Positions 1 to 7,853 are shown, numbered from the stretch's first letter. The stretch: DNA of 64,000 nt from Fimenecus sp045543095 (GCA_045543095.1 JAZQMC010000025.1:1-64000); one strand, 5' to 3'. Made by a program: numbers and translations. Notes: generated by a model not told the origin, from the letters alone.

Positions 1-130
1 ACCGAGCCGGCAGGCGAGACTTAGCTGTCTGCGGAGCAGACTGAGGGAGAGATTTAGTGAAGATGCAACCTATCTCTCCCTCCGTCACTCGCAAGCTCGT
101 GCCACCTCCCTCGTCAGAGGGAGGCAATAT
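1..130. repeat. Mosaic intergenic repeat, two palindromic modules
   Basis: No gene is supported here. The first 21 bases (ACCGAGCCGGCAGGCGAGAC and one more) recur with one mismatch at 23852-23872. Further in, GGGAGAGAT (46-54) faces ATCTCTCCC, and CCTCCCTC-GTCA-GAGGGAGG forms a second hairpin near 106-125. The short plus-strand frame through this stretch is repeat sequence, not a gene. It resembles the composite intergenic elements at 3017, 19698, 23797 and 63657. Confidence 0.6.
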
Positions 131-179
131 ACACCATTTAATGAGTTCGACAAATTCAAATTTATCAATTAAAGCAACA

Positions 180-206
180 GAGCGGGAGCATAGCCCCCGC
201 TCCACT
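180..206. repeat. GC-rich hairpin module at the 3' end of the sensor kinase gene
   Basis: GAGCGGG faces CCCGCTC around a short loop, five bases past the kinase stop codon. It resembles the modules at 30130, 41003 and 51762. It could end kinase transcription, although the T-run on the minus strand is weak. Confidence 0.45.
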
Positions 207-210
207 AAAA

Positions 211-2235
211 TTATTCACTTAATGGGAATGCAAGGCGAACTTTAAACAGGTCGCCGTCGATTTGAATATCGAGTTTACCTTTTTGAACTTCAGTAAGGCT
301 CTTTGCGATTGAAAGACCAAGACCGCTACCCTCGGTATTTCGTGAACTGTCACCACGGACAAAGCGTTCCATAAGCTCATCGCCCGAAATATTAAGAGCA
401 TCTTTTGAGATATTGCGGAAGCTGATTTCTGCAATATTGTTTTTACGGTTAGCGTCAATATAAACTCTTGTATTTGGTTGGGCATATTTTGCAATGTTAT
501 TGAGAATATTATCAAACACTCGCCACATATGACGATTATCTGCCATAACAAGCAACATTTCATCTGTTTTATTGAGAACTACCTGCAAGTTGTTTTTCTG
601 GAAGCGTTCTTCGTATTCACCGAGGGCTTGAGTGAGTAGAATTCCCAATTCAAACTGTGAAAGATTTACATTTACATTACCTGTTGATGCTTTTGAGGCT
701 TCAAGCAAGTCTTCAATAAGCTTTTTAAGTCTTGCAGACTGTCGGGACAATACACTTACATACTCTTTTGCAGTTTCGTTATTGATTTCTTCTTTTTCAA
801 GCAAATCAACATAGTTGATTATTGATGTCAAAGGCGTTTTAATATCGTGGGAAACATTGGTAATAAGCTCGGTTTTAAAGCGTTCTGACTTCATTCGCTC
901 TTCAACGGCTTTTGCAATGCCATCGTTGATATTATTAATATTTTCTGCGTGGTCTTTAAAGTCAAGAAACATATATTTAGTATTAATTTTCTTATAAATA
1001 TTACCTTTTGCGATTTCTTCGGTGCCTTTTTTAATTTGTTTGAGAATTATTGCAACGAAAATTGCGAAAACGCCTAAAACTATATTGAAAATAAACCATA
1101 GTGGAAAATCGCAGTCATGGGATATAACATATATAGGTATTTCTAAAAAGCCAAGTACAATAACAATTAAAATAGTTTTCCAAATAAGAGGGATTTTGCG
1201 TAAAACTCGACCTGTGAATTTAAATGATTTTCTGCAGATTTTACATATATTTTTCCAATTCCATTTTAAGAAATTGAAAAGGAATTTAAGCACCATAAAA
1301 ATCAGTGTTGATTTTATATAAGTACGGGTTTTAAGTCGGACTGCGGTGGTCATTGAGAGTATTGCAAAAAGGACAAAATCAAGTGTAATACCAAAAATAC
1401 AGAGTCCTGCTATAAATGGTATTGCTGCACTCATTGAAGAATCATAATACTGTGGCCAATAATACGAGAATTCTTCAAGCAACCAGAAAATACCCATTAC
1501 CAATAATGCAGTCAAGCCAATATAAATCGCTGATAAAACATCAACAGGAAAACGGTCAAAGCGGGAAATGTGAATTTCTTCAACACCGTCTTTATGACCT
1601 GATGCACACATTAAGAATATGAACAGAACAAGTGACAATACAGCAGATATTATTGCTATTGGTGTAAAGCTTGTTTTATGCTCTGCAACATAGTCAAATA
1701 ATTCTGAAACATAATAAAAGCTGTCTTTGGCAGTCATTTCTTCTTTAAGATAAACATTAATTGAATAGCTTTTTTCTTCATAATATTTATCCGTAAATTC
1801 CTCTGCGTCGTATTCAAAGGTTGTTGACTCTTCAAATTCAGTATCTTTATATTCTTCTTTAAGAATTGAAAAAGTGACTTCATCATGAATATAAATATCA
1901 CCTTCGGCACCGTTTAAATTAGAGTAAAACACCTTCCCCTCAGCATCATGAATTTCATACAAAACATTTTCGGATTGATAAATATTGTAATACTCAAAGG
2001 GTAAGTCTTCAATCTCGGCAAAATCTCTTAAACTGCTTCTTATTTTTCCAGCAGGATACCAGAGCATACCCTGTAAAACATCTTCTTTACTTTCCTTTTT
2101 TTCGGCTTCTGATGTGAACGCACCTGAACCTATGCCGAAAATAAGGCACGCAGACGACAGTAATGTAGTGGTTAAAAATACTGCAAAAAGTATAACCGCG
2201 ATGCATTTAACAACAAAGTTACTTTTCAAACTCAT
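211..2235 (-). CDS. Multi-pass sensor histidine kinase
   Basis: Membrane sensor kinase, 674 residues, partner of the response regulator just upstream. It has an N-terminal membrane segment, an extracytoplasmic domain (about 35-185) and several further membrane segments to about residue 400. The dimerisation/phosphoacceptor helix contains NVSHDIKTPL (about 455-465) and the C-terminal ATPase domain contains GSGLGLSIAKSL. The regulator's TAA and this ATG share one base (TAATG), so translation is coupled. The layout matches VanS/PhoR-like kinases of Firmicutes, with a longer and more membrane-rich sensor part. The signal is not inferable, since no transporter or resistance gene lies next to it. 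Confidence 0.93.
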   Translation of the reverse strand: MSLKSNFVVKCIAVILFAVFLTTTLLSSACLIFGIGSGAFTSEAEKKESKEDVLQGMLWYPAGKIRSSLRDFAEIEDLPFEYYNIYQSENVLYEIHDAEGKVFYSNLNGAEGDIYIHDEVTFSILKEEYKDTEFEESTTFEYDAEEFTDKYYEEKSYSINVYLKEEMTAKDSFYYVSELFDYVAEHKTSFTPIAIISAVLSLVLFIFLMCASGHKDGVEEIHISRFDRFPVDVLSAIYIGLTALLVMGIFWLLEEFSYYWPQYYDSSMSAAIPFIAGLCIFGITLDFVLFAILSMTTAVRLKTRTYIKSTLIFMVLKFLFNFLKWNWKNICKICRKSFKFTGRVLRKIPLIWKTILIVIVLGFLEIPIYVISHDCDFPLWFIFNIVLGVFAIFVAIILKQIKKGTEEIAKGNIYKKINTKYMFLDFKDHAENINNINDGIAKAVEERMKSERFKTELITNVSHDIKTPLTSIINYVDLLEKEEINNETAKEYVSVLSRQSARLKKLIEDLLEASKASTGNVNVNLSQFELGILLTQALGEYEERFQKNNLQVVLNKTDEMLLVMADNRHMWRVFDNILNNIAKYAQPNTRVYIDANRKNNIAEISFRNISKDALNISGDELMERFVRGDSSRNTEGSGLGLSIAKSLTEVQKGKLDIQIDGDLFKVRLAFPLSE

Positions 2236-2930
2236 TATCTCACACCTCTTTCAATCTTATACCCTTGGCCCCAAACTACTTTTAAGTATCGTGGCTCGGC
2301 AGGGTTGATTTCGATTTTTTCTCGGAGGTGACGGATATGTACGGCGACTGTGCTTTCTGCACCGTAGGGGTCATCTTTCCACACCTTTATATAGATTTCG
2401 CGTGGTGAAAAGACCTTATCGGGATTTTGCATAAGCAGACGCAGAATGTCATATTCGGTTGGTGTTAGTGAAACCTTTTCACCGTCAACGGTAACCTTTT
2501 TAGCGGTGTCGTCAAGCTCAATTCCGCCGATTTGAATGTTCTGGGAACTGATTTTTCCGCCACCGAGCATTAAATACCTGCGAAGCTGGGATTTAACGCG
2601 TGCCATAAGCTCAACGGGATTAAAAGGCTTTGTGACATAATCGTCAGCACCAACATTCAAGCCGAGAATTTTGTCGGTATCCTCCCCTTTTGCTGTAAGC
2701 AGAATTACGGGGATATTACTAATTTCACGAATTTTCACCATTGCGTTAATACCGTCTAAAACAGGCATCATAATATCCATTAAAACAAGGTGAATTTCTT
2801 CAGTCTGCACCTTTTCAAAGGCTTCGACTCCGTTGTAGGCAAGAATTATGTTATACCCCTCTGATTTAAGATAAATGTCAAGTGCATTGACAATATCTTT
2901 TTCATCATCACATACTAAAATATTATACAT
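2235..2930 (-). CDS. OmpR/PhoB-family response regulator
   Basis: Two-component regulator, 231 residues. The receiver domain begins MYNILVCDDEKD (acidic pair), has the phosphoacceptor Asp in LVLMDIMMP and the conserved Lys in YVTKPF. The winged-helix output domain has LTPTEYDILRLL and ends VVWGQGYKIE. ATG 2930 is chosen because GGAGG lies eight bases upstream; a farther TTG at 2945 would overlap that ribosome site. It is co-transcribed with the kinase. Direct repeats with 11-bp spacing upstream (2987-3007) suggest autoregulation. Confidence 0.95.
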   Translation of the reverse strand: MYNILVCDDEKDIVNALDIYLKSEGYNIILAYNGVEAFEKVQTEEIHLVLMDIMMPVLDGINAMVKIREISNIPVILLTAKGEDTDKILGLNVGADDYVTKPFNPVELMARVKSQLRRYLMLGGGKISSQNIQIGGIELDDTAKKVTVDGEKVSLTPTEYDILRLLMQNPDKVFSPREIYIKVWKDDPYGAESTVAVHIRHLREKIEINPAEPRYLKVVWGQGYKIERGVR

Positions 2931-2986
2931 ATTTTCAACCTCCAACGGTATTATAGAATAATTTGAATTAAGATAAAAGTAAGTAA

Positions 2987-3007
2987 ATTATTAAGAATTT
3001 ATTAAGA
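2987..3007. promoter_or_regulatory. Direct repeats, candidate response-regulator operator
   Basis: ATTATTAAGA (2987-2996) and TTTATTAAGA (2998-3007) repeat with an 11-bp period, the usual spacing of OmpR/PhoB-type half-sites. A related GAATTAAGATAA lies at 2965-2976. The regulator's -10 (TATAAT on the minus strand, near 2950-2955) lies between these and the gene. Autoregulation is an inference. Confidence 0.45.
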
Positions 3008-3016
3008 TAAAAAATA

Positions 3017-3085
3017 ACGGCGAGAAACCCCTCTGTCAACTCCGTTGACATCTCCCCTTTCAGGGGAGACGAGAAGCCCCGCCGT
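3017..3085. repeat. Composite inverted-repeat element
   Basis: Outer arms ACGGCG (3017-3022) and CGCCGT (3080-3085) enclose GTCAACTCCGTTGAC and CCCCTTTCAGGGG. The inner part recurs at 63657-63697 (GTCAACTTCGTTGAC then CTCCCCTTTCAGG). No coding potential was seen. It may double as a terminator for the YhaM-like gene. Confidence 0.6.
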
Positions 3086-3093
3086 ACCGTCAT

Positions 3094-4059
3094 TTAAAGA
3101 ATATCAACTTTTAATGTTGCGTCGTTATATTTGTAGAATTTTCTGTCTTCAAGTGCCCAAAGACGATTTGTAAATTCGCCTTTGTTTATTCCACTGACTG
3201 CATCCATAATCTCATAAACTCTTGCGTCCATTAAGTCGAGCTGTGAAAGAAGTTCTGCTTCAAGGAATAATGGACGAACTGCCGCACCAAAGTCGGGCTC
3301 ACCGTGGTGAGAGAGCACCATGTGTTGTAAAAGCATTGATTTTTCACTATCTATACCCAGTTTATCGCCCGCTTCTTTAATCATCATTGCACCCATGACA
3401 AGATGTCCTAAAAGATTACCCTCAACTGTATAGCCCGATGCAATTCCGGTATCACGAACATCAAACTCAACTGTTTTTGCAATATCGTGAAGAATTGCAC
3501 CTGAAATCAGCAATTCACGGTTAACAAAGGGATAAACCTTGCAAATTGACTCACAAAGCTTGACGATTGATGATGTATGCATCAAAAGTCCACAACGAAT
3601 TGCGTGGTGCAGACGGAATGCAGCGGGAAAATAAAGAATTTTTTCTTTATTGTTTTCAAGAAGATAGGTTACAATCTTTTTTAGGTCTTCGTCTTTAAAG
3701 CCGTTCACTGTTTTAACAAGAAAACCATACATTTCTTCGCCTGTGTAGTCCGCTGATTTAACATAGTCTGCCACATTAACATTATCGCTTTCTGCTACGG
3801 GACGAATTCGCTCAATGCGAAGCTGGTCGTGACCATTATACTGTGAAATTGTGCCCCTCACCTTAATGAACATATCGTTTTCATATTTACCATGAGAAGC
3901 CTCGTTATAATCCCAAAGTTTTGCAAAGATTTCGCCATCTTTATCCGAAAGCACTAAATCAAGATAAGCGTTACCATTCTTCGCCATTTTTTTATCGCAT
4001 TGTTTAATGACTGCAAAACCCTCAACAAGCCCATTATTGTTAATTTCTGTAAAATTCAT
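3094..4059 (-). CDS. yhaM: YhaM-like 3'-5' exoribonuclease (OB fold plus HD domain)
   Basis: Predicted nuclease of 321 residues, close to the usual YhaM length of about 314. Residues 1-85 are OB-like (LVEGFAVIKQCDKK, FAKLWDYN). An HD phosphohydrolase domain follows, with LHHAIRCGLLMHT and SGAILHDIAKTVEF supplying metal-binding His/Asp. A longer reading frame begins at a TTG at 4128, but that codon sits inside the -10/-35 region (4120-4148), so ATG 4059 (MNFTEINNNG) is preferred. It is monocistronic, just downstream of the spoIIP-linked peptide. YhaM proteins trim RNA and single-stranded DNA; the family call is good, the substrate is not shown. Confidence 0.88.
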   Translation of the reverse strand: MNFTEINNNGLVEGFAVIKQCDKKMAKNGNAYLDLVLSDKDGEIFAKLWDYNEASHGKYENDMFIKVRGTISQYNGHDQLRIERIRPVAESDNVNVADYVKSADYTGEEMYGFLVKTVNGFKDEDLKKIVTYLLENNKEKILYFPAAFRLHHAIRCGLLMHTSSIVKLCESICKVYPFVNRELLISGAILHDIAKTVEFDVRDTGIASGYTVEGNLLGHLVMGAMMIKEAGDKLGIDSEKSMLLQHMVLSHHGEPDFGAAVRPLFLEAELLSQLDLMDARVYEIMDAVSGINKGEFTNRLWALEDRKFYKYNDATLKVDIL

Positions 4060-4119
4060 AAATATACCCGCATAAAAATAGCTTTTACGCGTACAACCTT
4101 TCAATAAAAATACAATTAG

Positions 4120-4148
4120 ATTATACAATGTAAAAGCTATAATTGCAA
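4120..4148 (-). promoter_or_regulatory. Sigma-A promoter of the YhaM-like gene
   Basis: On the minus strand, TTGCAA (4148-4143), a 17-bp spacer and TATAAT (4125-4120) lie about 60 bases before ATG 4059. The -35 begins four bases past the stop of the preceding 41-residue gene. The transcript start also carries a hairpin with arms AGCTTTTAC and GTAAAAGCT. Confidence 0.72.
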
Positions 4149-4151
4149 TAT

Positions 4152-4277
4152 TTATCCGAACAACATTTTATCGGTATTTGCTTGTGCGATAAACACACCG
4201 CAGAAAACCAGCGTTGTAAGAACCGTGATAATTACTGATAGATAAAAACTTCTGATAATTTTTGAGAGTTCTGTCAT
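4152..4277 (-). CDS. 41-residue single-pass membrane peptide coupled to spoIIP
   Basis: Small frame beginning MTELSKIIRSFYLSV, with a hydrophobic run of about 18 residues (SVIITVLTTLVFCGVFIA) and a short polar tail. Its ATG overlaps the spoIIP stop by four bases (ATGA), the usual sign of translational coupling, and it stops at TAA 4152-4154 just before the next gene's -35. No family is recognised. Its place in the gpr-spoIIP transcript suggests a spore-engulfment role, which is inference. A chance frame is possible, but the coupling and the clean membrane segment argue for a gene. Confidence 0.6.
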   Translation of the reverse strand: MTELSKIIRSFYLSVIITVLTTLVFCGVFIAQANTDKMLFG

Positions 4278-5389
4278 ATCTCATTTTCCTTTAATAATTT
4301 TGATAAAGATTCACCTAAAATATTTGCTGAATTCACCGCCTCGGTGAGTGTATTTGCATCTGTGCCGATTTCTATATGAAGTGCACAGGGCATTAAATCC
4401 ATATTGTATTTTCTGCCCGCTAAATTAAGCGGTCGCATAAGTGATGGTGCTTCGCGGACAAGACTTTGCTGAAGATTTAATGCGAAGGTCAAATTCTTCT
4501 CCCAATTCGGAAAATCCGTAACATTGCCGTCTTCACAGCCTGTGGTAATCATAATCTGTGCAACCTTTTCACCATTTATTTGAGAAACAGTTTTTACTCT
4601 TGTGCCGTCTTTTTGATAAATTGAATCGCGGTGAATGTCAAGCACCACTTGAATTGATGGATTTTCTTTTAAAATCTTACTGATATTTTCTCTTGCACGT
4701 GTATAAGCACCGCTGACAGTTTCATCATACACCGTTTTGTCGTGAATGGTTTTATACCCATTCCTTTCAAGCACATTACATATTTCTTCACCAACACGCA
4801 CCATATTTTCGTCAGGACTTTCACTGCGGGTACTACGCTCATTGGTATAAAACCCGCGGTCTAAAAGTTCATAAGTTTCACTTGTATGAGTATGATAAAT
4901 CAGTACCGCAGGCTTATTTTTATTGACTGATGCCTGAACCTTTTTGTTTAGATAATGTGCAATATCAATTTCGCCGTGATTTTGCGTTGTGTTTCGCAAA
5001 TAAATGCCATTATATTCAGCAGTTGCGTTTTTTATACTATAATCTTCAGCAGAGATTTTACCGTCATTTGAGGAATTTGCGTATTTTTTCTCGGCATTAT
5101 CAACAAGTTTTTTAATATCGGACGAAACAGAAAAAACGATTGATGAACTGGCCGTTTGACTTTGCGGTGTTTCGTTAGTAACTGTGTTTTCTTGGTTAGG
5201 CTTTTGACTTGTTTGTGTATTCGTACTGAAAACACTTAACGGATTAGAAAGCAAAAAGCTCATATTAAGCAGTTTTTCGCTCACATTATCCGCACCAAAA
5301 AGCACTATTGCAATGCAGAGAAAAAACGGAACAATCATTTTTATGAGAACATCAAAAATTTTCTCTTTAAAGTTTGTCCTTTTATTCAA
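4274..5389 (-). CDS. spoIIP: Stage II sporulation protein P (peptidoglycan hydrolase)
   Basis: Mother-cell membrane hydrolase that works with SpoIID and SpoIIM to thin septal wall during engulfment. The 371-residue protein has an N-terminal membrane anchor (about 15-32), a low-complexity Gln/Thr/Ser linker (55-90) and a SpoIIP amidase-like domain with LIYHTHTSETY, VVLDIHRDS and HIEIGTDANTL, which carry the metal-ligand type His and Glu. It follows gpr with a 56-base gap, as in Bacillus subtilis (rpsT, gpr, spoIIP). A sigma-E-like promoter is proposed at 5423-5451. The downstream peptide gene overlaps it by four bases. Confidence 0.95.
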   Translation of the reverse strand: MNKRTNFKEKIFDVLIKMIVPFFLCIAIVLFGADNVSEKLLNMSFLLSNPLSVFSTNTQTSQKPNQENTVTNETPQSQTASSSIVFSVSSDIKKLVDNAEKKYANSSNDGKISAEDYSIKNATAEYNGIYLRNTTQNHGEIDIAHYLNKKVQASVNKNKPAVLIYHTHTSETYELLDRGFYTNERSTRSESPDENMVRVGEEICNVLERNGYKTIHDKTVYDETVSGAYTRARENISKILKENPSIQVVLDIHRDSIYQKDGTRVKTVSQINGEKVAQIMITTGCEDGNVTDFPNWEKNLTFALNLQQSLVREAPSLMRPLNLAGRKYNMDLMPCALHIEIGTDANTLTEAVNSANILGESLSKLLKENEI

Positions 5390-5422
5390 AATATCAGCTC
5401 ATTTCAAATATTATTACATATA

Positions 5423-5451
5423 TAAATATGCTGATATTTAAAGAATTATGA
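5423..5451 (-). promoter_or_regulatory. Candidate sigma-E promoter before spoIIP
   Basis: Minus strand TCATAATT (5451-5444), a 13-bp gap and CATATTTA (5430-5423) resemble the sigma-E -35 and -10 elements. In B. subtilis spoIIP has its own sigma-E promoter between gpr and spoIIP. The match is by eye and the region is AT-rich, so a chance match is possible. Confidence 0.35.
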
Positions 5452-6309
5452 TAATGCGAGAAACATTTCGGGTTCAATTTCGGGTTGCAAAGCACAATTT
5501 ATACTCAATGCCAAAAGTTTAGCGGCACGCTCGATTACTGTATCAATGTCCCGCGGGGTTACCATCATTTCATCGGCATCTGTTGAAATGTTTTCGGCAT
5601 TTTCGGTTAAATCGTGTACTATTGTTCTGCAGTCAACAACAGTCGGCACTCCCATTGAGATAACAGGCACACCGAGGGTTGCTTTATCAATTGTTTTTCG
5701 GAAATTACCCACGCCCGCACCGGGGGTAATTCCCGTATCTGAAAGTTGCACAGTTTTGCCAAGATTTGAAATTTTTCGTGATGCCAATGCATCGATTACT
5801 ATTACCGCGTCGGGTTTTACAAGTTGTGCAATTCCTTTTATATATTCGGCGGTTTCGATGCCTGTTTGACCTAAAACTCCTGTTGAAACGGCGACAACAG
5901 GGCGTAATGACGGAAGCTCAAGAGTTTTTTGCATATCTTTTTCAATATGCCTTGTTGCGAAAATCTGTCTTGCACAAAGCGGACCTAACGCGTCGGGAGT
6001 TATGCTTTCATTACCCAAGCCTGCAACGAGTACGGTTTGAGTATTTGACGGTAATAAATCTTTTATTGTTTGGCTGATTGCGGTAAGACGACTGTCGAGC
6101 AACTCGCTTTCGTGAGAAAATTCAGGCAAATCAACAGTGATGTATTTCCCTTTTGGTTTTCCCAATGCTTTTTCGCCGTTTTCGTCTATAATTTCAATTG
6201 TGGTAATCACTGCTTTTTCAGTTTTTTCCTGATTGAAATTAACACCCTCGCACTTATTATCCTTTAACAGTTCGTGTCTTTCAAGAGCAATATCTGTTCT
6301 GCAATTCAT
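5446..6309 (-). CDS. gpr: Germination protease GPR
   Basis: Spore protease that degrades small acid-soluble proteins at germination, made as a zymogen. The 287-residue protein starts RTDIALERHELL, contains the family segments GLGNESITPDALGP and VIVIDALAS, and ends in MMVTPRDID plus the usual tail. ATG 6309 is chosen because AGGGGAG lies upstream; the longer frame to 6363 lacks a ribosome site and runs into the divergent rpsT promoter. It is divergent from rpsT and leads the gpr-spoIIP unit. GPR genes are usually forespore-expressed; I could not fix a sigma-G promoter. Confidence 0.95.
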   Translation of the reverse strand: MNCRTDIALERHELLKDNKCEGVNFNQEKTEKAVITTIEIIDENGEKALGKPKGKYITVDLPEFSHESELLDSRLTAISQTIKDLLPSNTQTVLVAGLGNESITPDALGPLCARQIFATRHIEKDMQKTLELPSLRPVVAVSTGVLGQTGIETAEYIKGIAQLVKPDAVIVIDALASRKISNLGKTVQLSDTGITPGAGVGNFRKTIDKATLGVPVISMGVPTVVDCRTIVHDLTENAENISTDADEMMVTPRDIDTVIERAAKLLALSINCALQPEIEPEMFLALS

Positions 6310-6377
6310 ATAAAACTCCCCTTTTATGTGTATATTATTGGCAACAAAAAAAATAATAGTCATTTTGTAAAAAAAAC

Positions 6378-6406
6378 TTGATTTTTATTTTATTCCGTGG
6401 TAATAT
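6378..6406 (+). promoter_or_regulatory. Sigma-A promoter of rpsT
   Basis: TTGATT (6378-6383), a 17-bp spacer and TAATAT (6401-6406) precede the ribosome site GGAGG of rpsT. Confidence 0.65.
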
Positions 6407-6440
6407 ATGTATCTGTAAATGCGAAGGAGGTGTAACGAAT

Positions 6441-6698
6441 ATGCCAAACATCAAATCAGCTAAAAAGCGTGTTCTCGTTAACAAGACAAAGGCACAGCGA
6501 AATAAGTCAGCTAACTCTGCTCTTAAAACTGCTATCAAAAAGGCTAATGCCGCTATCGAAGCTAAATCAGAAAACAAGGAAGAGCTTGTAAAAGTTGCTG
6601 TTAAGAAAATTGACCAGGCTGCTGCTAAGGGTCTTCTTCATAAGAATAATGCAGCTCGTAAAAAGTCTGCTCTCGTTACAAAGCTTAACAAGGCTTAA
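6441..6698 (+). CDS. rpsT: 30S ribosomal protein S20
   Basis: Small basic ribosomal protein of 85 residues that binds 16S rRNA. The start MPNIKSAKKRVLVNK and the Ala/Lys-rich helical body with KGLLHKNNAARKKS are typical of S20. ATG 6441 is preceded by GAAGGAGGTG at good spacing. It is divergent from gpr and monocistronic, with its own promoter and terminator. Confidence 0.97.
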   Translation: MPNIKSAKKRVLVNKTKAQRNKSANSALKTAIKKANAAIEAKSENKEELVKVAVKKIDQAAAKGLLHKNNAARKKSALVTKLNKA

Positions 6699-6729
6699 TC
6701 AGAGTGAGTTTACTCTATACGCAGTTCTT

Positions 6730-6765
6730 TGCCGTTGACGAAAGTCTTCGGCATTTTTCTTTTTT
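6730..6765 (+). terminator. Intrinsic terminator of rpsT
   Basis: TGCCG...CGGCA with inner pairs AC/GT around a GAAA tetraloop, followed by TTTTTCTTTTTT. Confidence 0.8.
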
Positions 6766-6781
6766 ATTTACAAACAATTCA

Positions 6782-6810
6782 TTGACTTTTTAAGTTTTTT
6801 CAATTATAAT
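6782..6810 (+). promoter_or_regulatory. Sigma-A promoter of the 59-residue protein gene
   Basis: TTGACT (6782-6787), a 17-bp spacer and TATAAT (6805-6810). GGAGG follows before ATG 6843. Confidence 0.75.
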
Positions 6811-6842
6811 TATAAAAAAGATATTTTACGGAGGAAATCTTT

Positions 6843-7022
6843 ATGAAAAAGGCTCTCAAAGTTATCGCAATTATCGCAGGTATTGCTGCAGTTGCAGTTG
6901 CTGCTTATGTAATTATTAAAAAGTATGTTGACAGTAAAAAAGTTGTAATCGGCCATGACGCTGAAAATTATGTTTCTTGCTCATACTGTGACGACAGCTT
7001 TGTTTCAGAAACTGTTGCTTAA
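6843..7022 (+). CDS. 59-residue membrane-anchored CxxC protein
   Basis: Begins MKKALKVIAIIAGIAAVAVA, a basic start and one membrane helix, then a Lys-rich stretch and a tail with SCSYCDDSF, a CxxC pair. It has its own sigma-A promoter, a GGAGG site at good spacing and a terminator, so it is well supported as a gene although short. The helix places the Cys pair on one side of the membrane. The pair could bind metal or act in redox, but nothing in the neighbourhood (rpsT before, convergent spoVAE after) tells which. I recognise no family. Confidence 0.8.
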   Translation: MKKALKVIAIIAGIAAVAVAAYVIIKKYVDSKKVVIGHDAENYVSCSYCDDSFVSETVA

Positions 7023-7039
7023 AAAACATTAAAATTTTA

Positions 7040-7067
7040 GGACTGTTCGGTTGAACAGTCCTTTTTT
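7040..7067 (+). terminator. Intrinsic terminator between convergent genes
   Basis: GGACTGTTC-GGTT-GAACAGTCC (7040-7061) followed by TTTTTT. The hairpin lies between the small CxxC gene and the stop of spoVAE. Confidence 0.85.
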
Positions 7068-7420
7068 CATTTGGATTTTGCTTTTGTTACAAATGCCACC
7101 ACAAGTCCGCATACCATTGCAACGGTTATGCCCACAGAGGAAGCACTTAAAGGTCCTTTTAAAATACCTAAAGCACCATATTGACGAACTGCTTCTTTTG
7201 TGCCCTGTGCCAAGGCATTACCGAAGCCTGTAAGAGGAACTGTTGCTCCTGCCCCCGCCCACTCGACTAAGGGTTGATATAGCCCCAACGCACCGAGCAC
7301 AACACCCAATACTACAAACGTAACAAGAATTCTTGCAGGGGTAAGCTTTGTAAGGTCAATTAGCAACTGACCGATAAGGCAGATTAGACCGCCGATTAGA
7401 AATGCTTTCAAAAACATCAT
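7067..7420 (-). CDS. spoVAE: Stage V sporulation protein AE
   Basis: Inner spore-membrane protein of the SpoVA channel complex that moves dipicolinic acid. The 117-residue protein is almost all membrane helix, with FLKAFLIGGLICLIGQLLID and the polar segment GFGNALAQGTKEAV typical of SpoVAE. ATG 7420 is chosen for the GGGAGG site upstream, which overlaps the 3' arm of a leader hairpin (7431-7450). Usual partners spoVAC and spoVAD are not adjacent, so this copy stands alone. Confidence 0.9.
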   Translation of the reverse strand: MMFLKAFLIGGLICLIGQLLIDLTKLTPARILVTFVVLGVVLGALGLYQPLVEWAGAGATVPLTGFGNALAQGTKEAVRQYGALGILKGPLSASSVGITVAMVCGLVVAFVTKAKSK

Positions 7421-7430
7421 AAAAATTCCT

Positions 7431-7450
7431 CCCGACATTATTGTGTCGGG
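7431..7450 (-). promoter_or_regulatory. Leader hairpin overlapping the spoVAE ribosome site
   Basis: Minus strand CCCGACA, six-base loop, TGTCGGG, directly followed by AGG, so half of the GGGAGG ribosome site sits in the stem. It could limit translation or protect the mRNA end. Confidence 0.4.
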
Positions 7451-7477
7451 ATTTTGTATTTTTATACAAAACAAAAA

Positions 7478-7500
7478 GCACGGTCACCCGTGCTTTTTAT
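7478..7500 (-). terminator. Terminator of the zinc-ribbon gene
   Basis: GCACGG-TCAC-CCGTGC (7478-7493) flanked by A-rich and T-rich runs on both sides, so it can act in either direction. Confidence 0.75.
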
Positions 7501-7508
7501 ATGTAAAA

Positions 7509-7784
7509 TTATTCAGCTTTCATTTTTGCAAAGCATTCGCTGCAATAAACAGGACGGTCATCCTTCGGAACGAAAGGAATTTTTGCTTCACCGCCACAAG
7601 ATGCACAAACTGCTGTGTGGTATTCTCTTGCACCGTTCTTTGCATTTTTGCGTGCAATACGGCATTCTTTACACACCTTTGGCTCGTTTACAAGTCCTTT
7701 CTCTGCATAGAATTCCTGTTCACCTGCTGTGAATACAAATTCGTTACCGCACATTTTACAGGTGAGTGTTTTGTCTTCGTACAT
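7509..7784 (-). CDS. Small zinc-ribbon protein (CxxC-x17-CxxC family)
   Basis: A 91-residue cytosolic protein with two zinc-binding units. The first (about 9-41) has CKMC and CKEC around FTAGEQEFY. The second (about 60-85) has CASC, exactly 17 residues, then CSEC. This matches the two-ribbon small proteins common in anaerobes and Firmicutes (zf-trcl plus CxxC-x17-CxxC). The function of the family is unknown; RNA or protein contact is often guessed. GAGG lies upstream of ATG 7784, and it ends in its own terminator. Confidence 0.85.
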   Translation of the reverse strand: MYEDKTLTCKMCGNEFVFTAGEQEFYAEKGLVNEPKVCKECRIARKNAKNGAREYHTAVCASCGGEAKIPFVPKDDRPVYCSECFAKMKAE

Positions 7785-7853
7785 TTTTGCTACCTCGCTT
7801 AAAGTTTTTTACCCCAATCCTCTGTGAAAAAGGGCATTATAATAAAAGGTTTT

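Noticed and set aside
57..245. Plus-strand frame of 62 codons
   Set aside because: It runs through palindromic repeats and into the kinase gene, with no ribosome site or family resemblance.
4060..4128. Longer N-terminus for the YhaM-like protein
   Set aside because: The extra codons overlap the -10 and -35 of the gene's own promoter.
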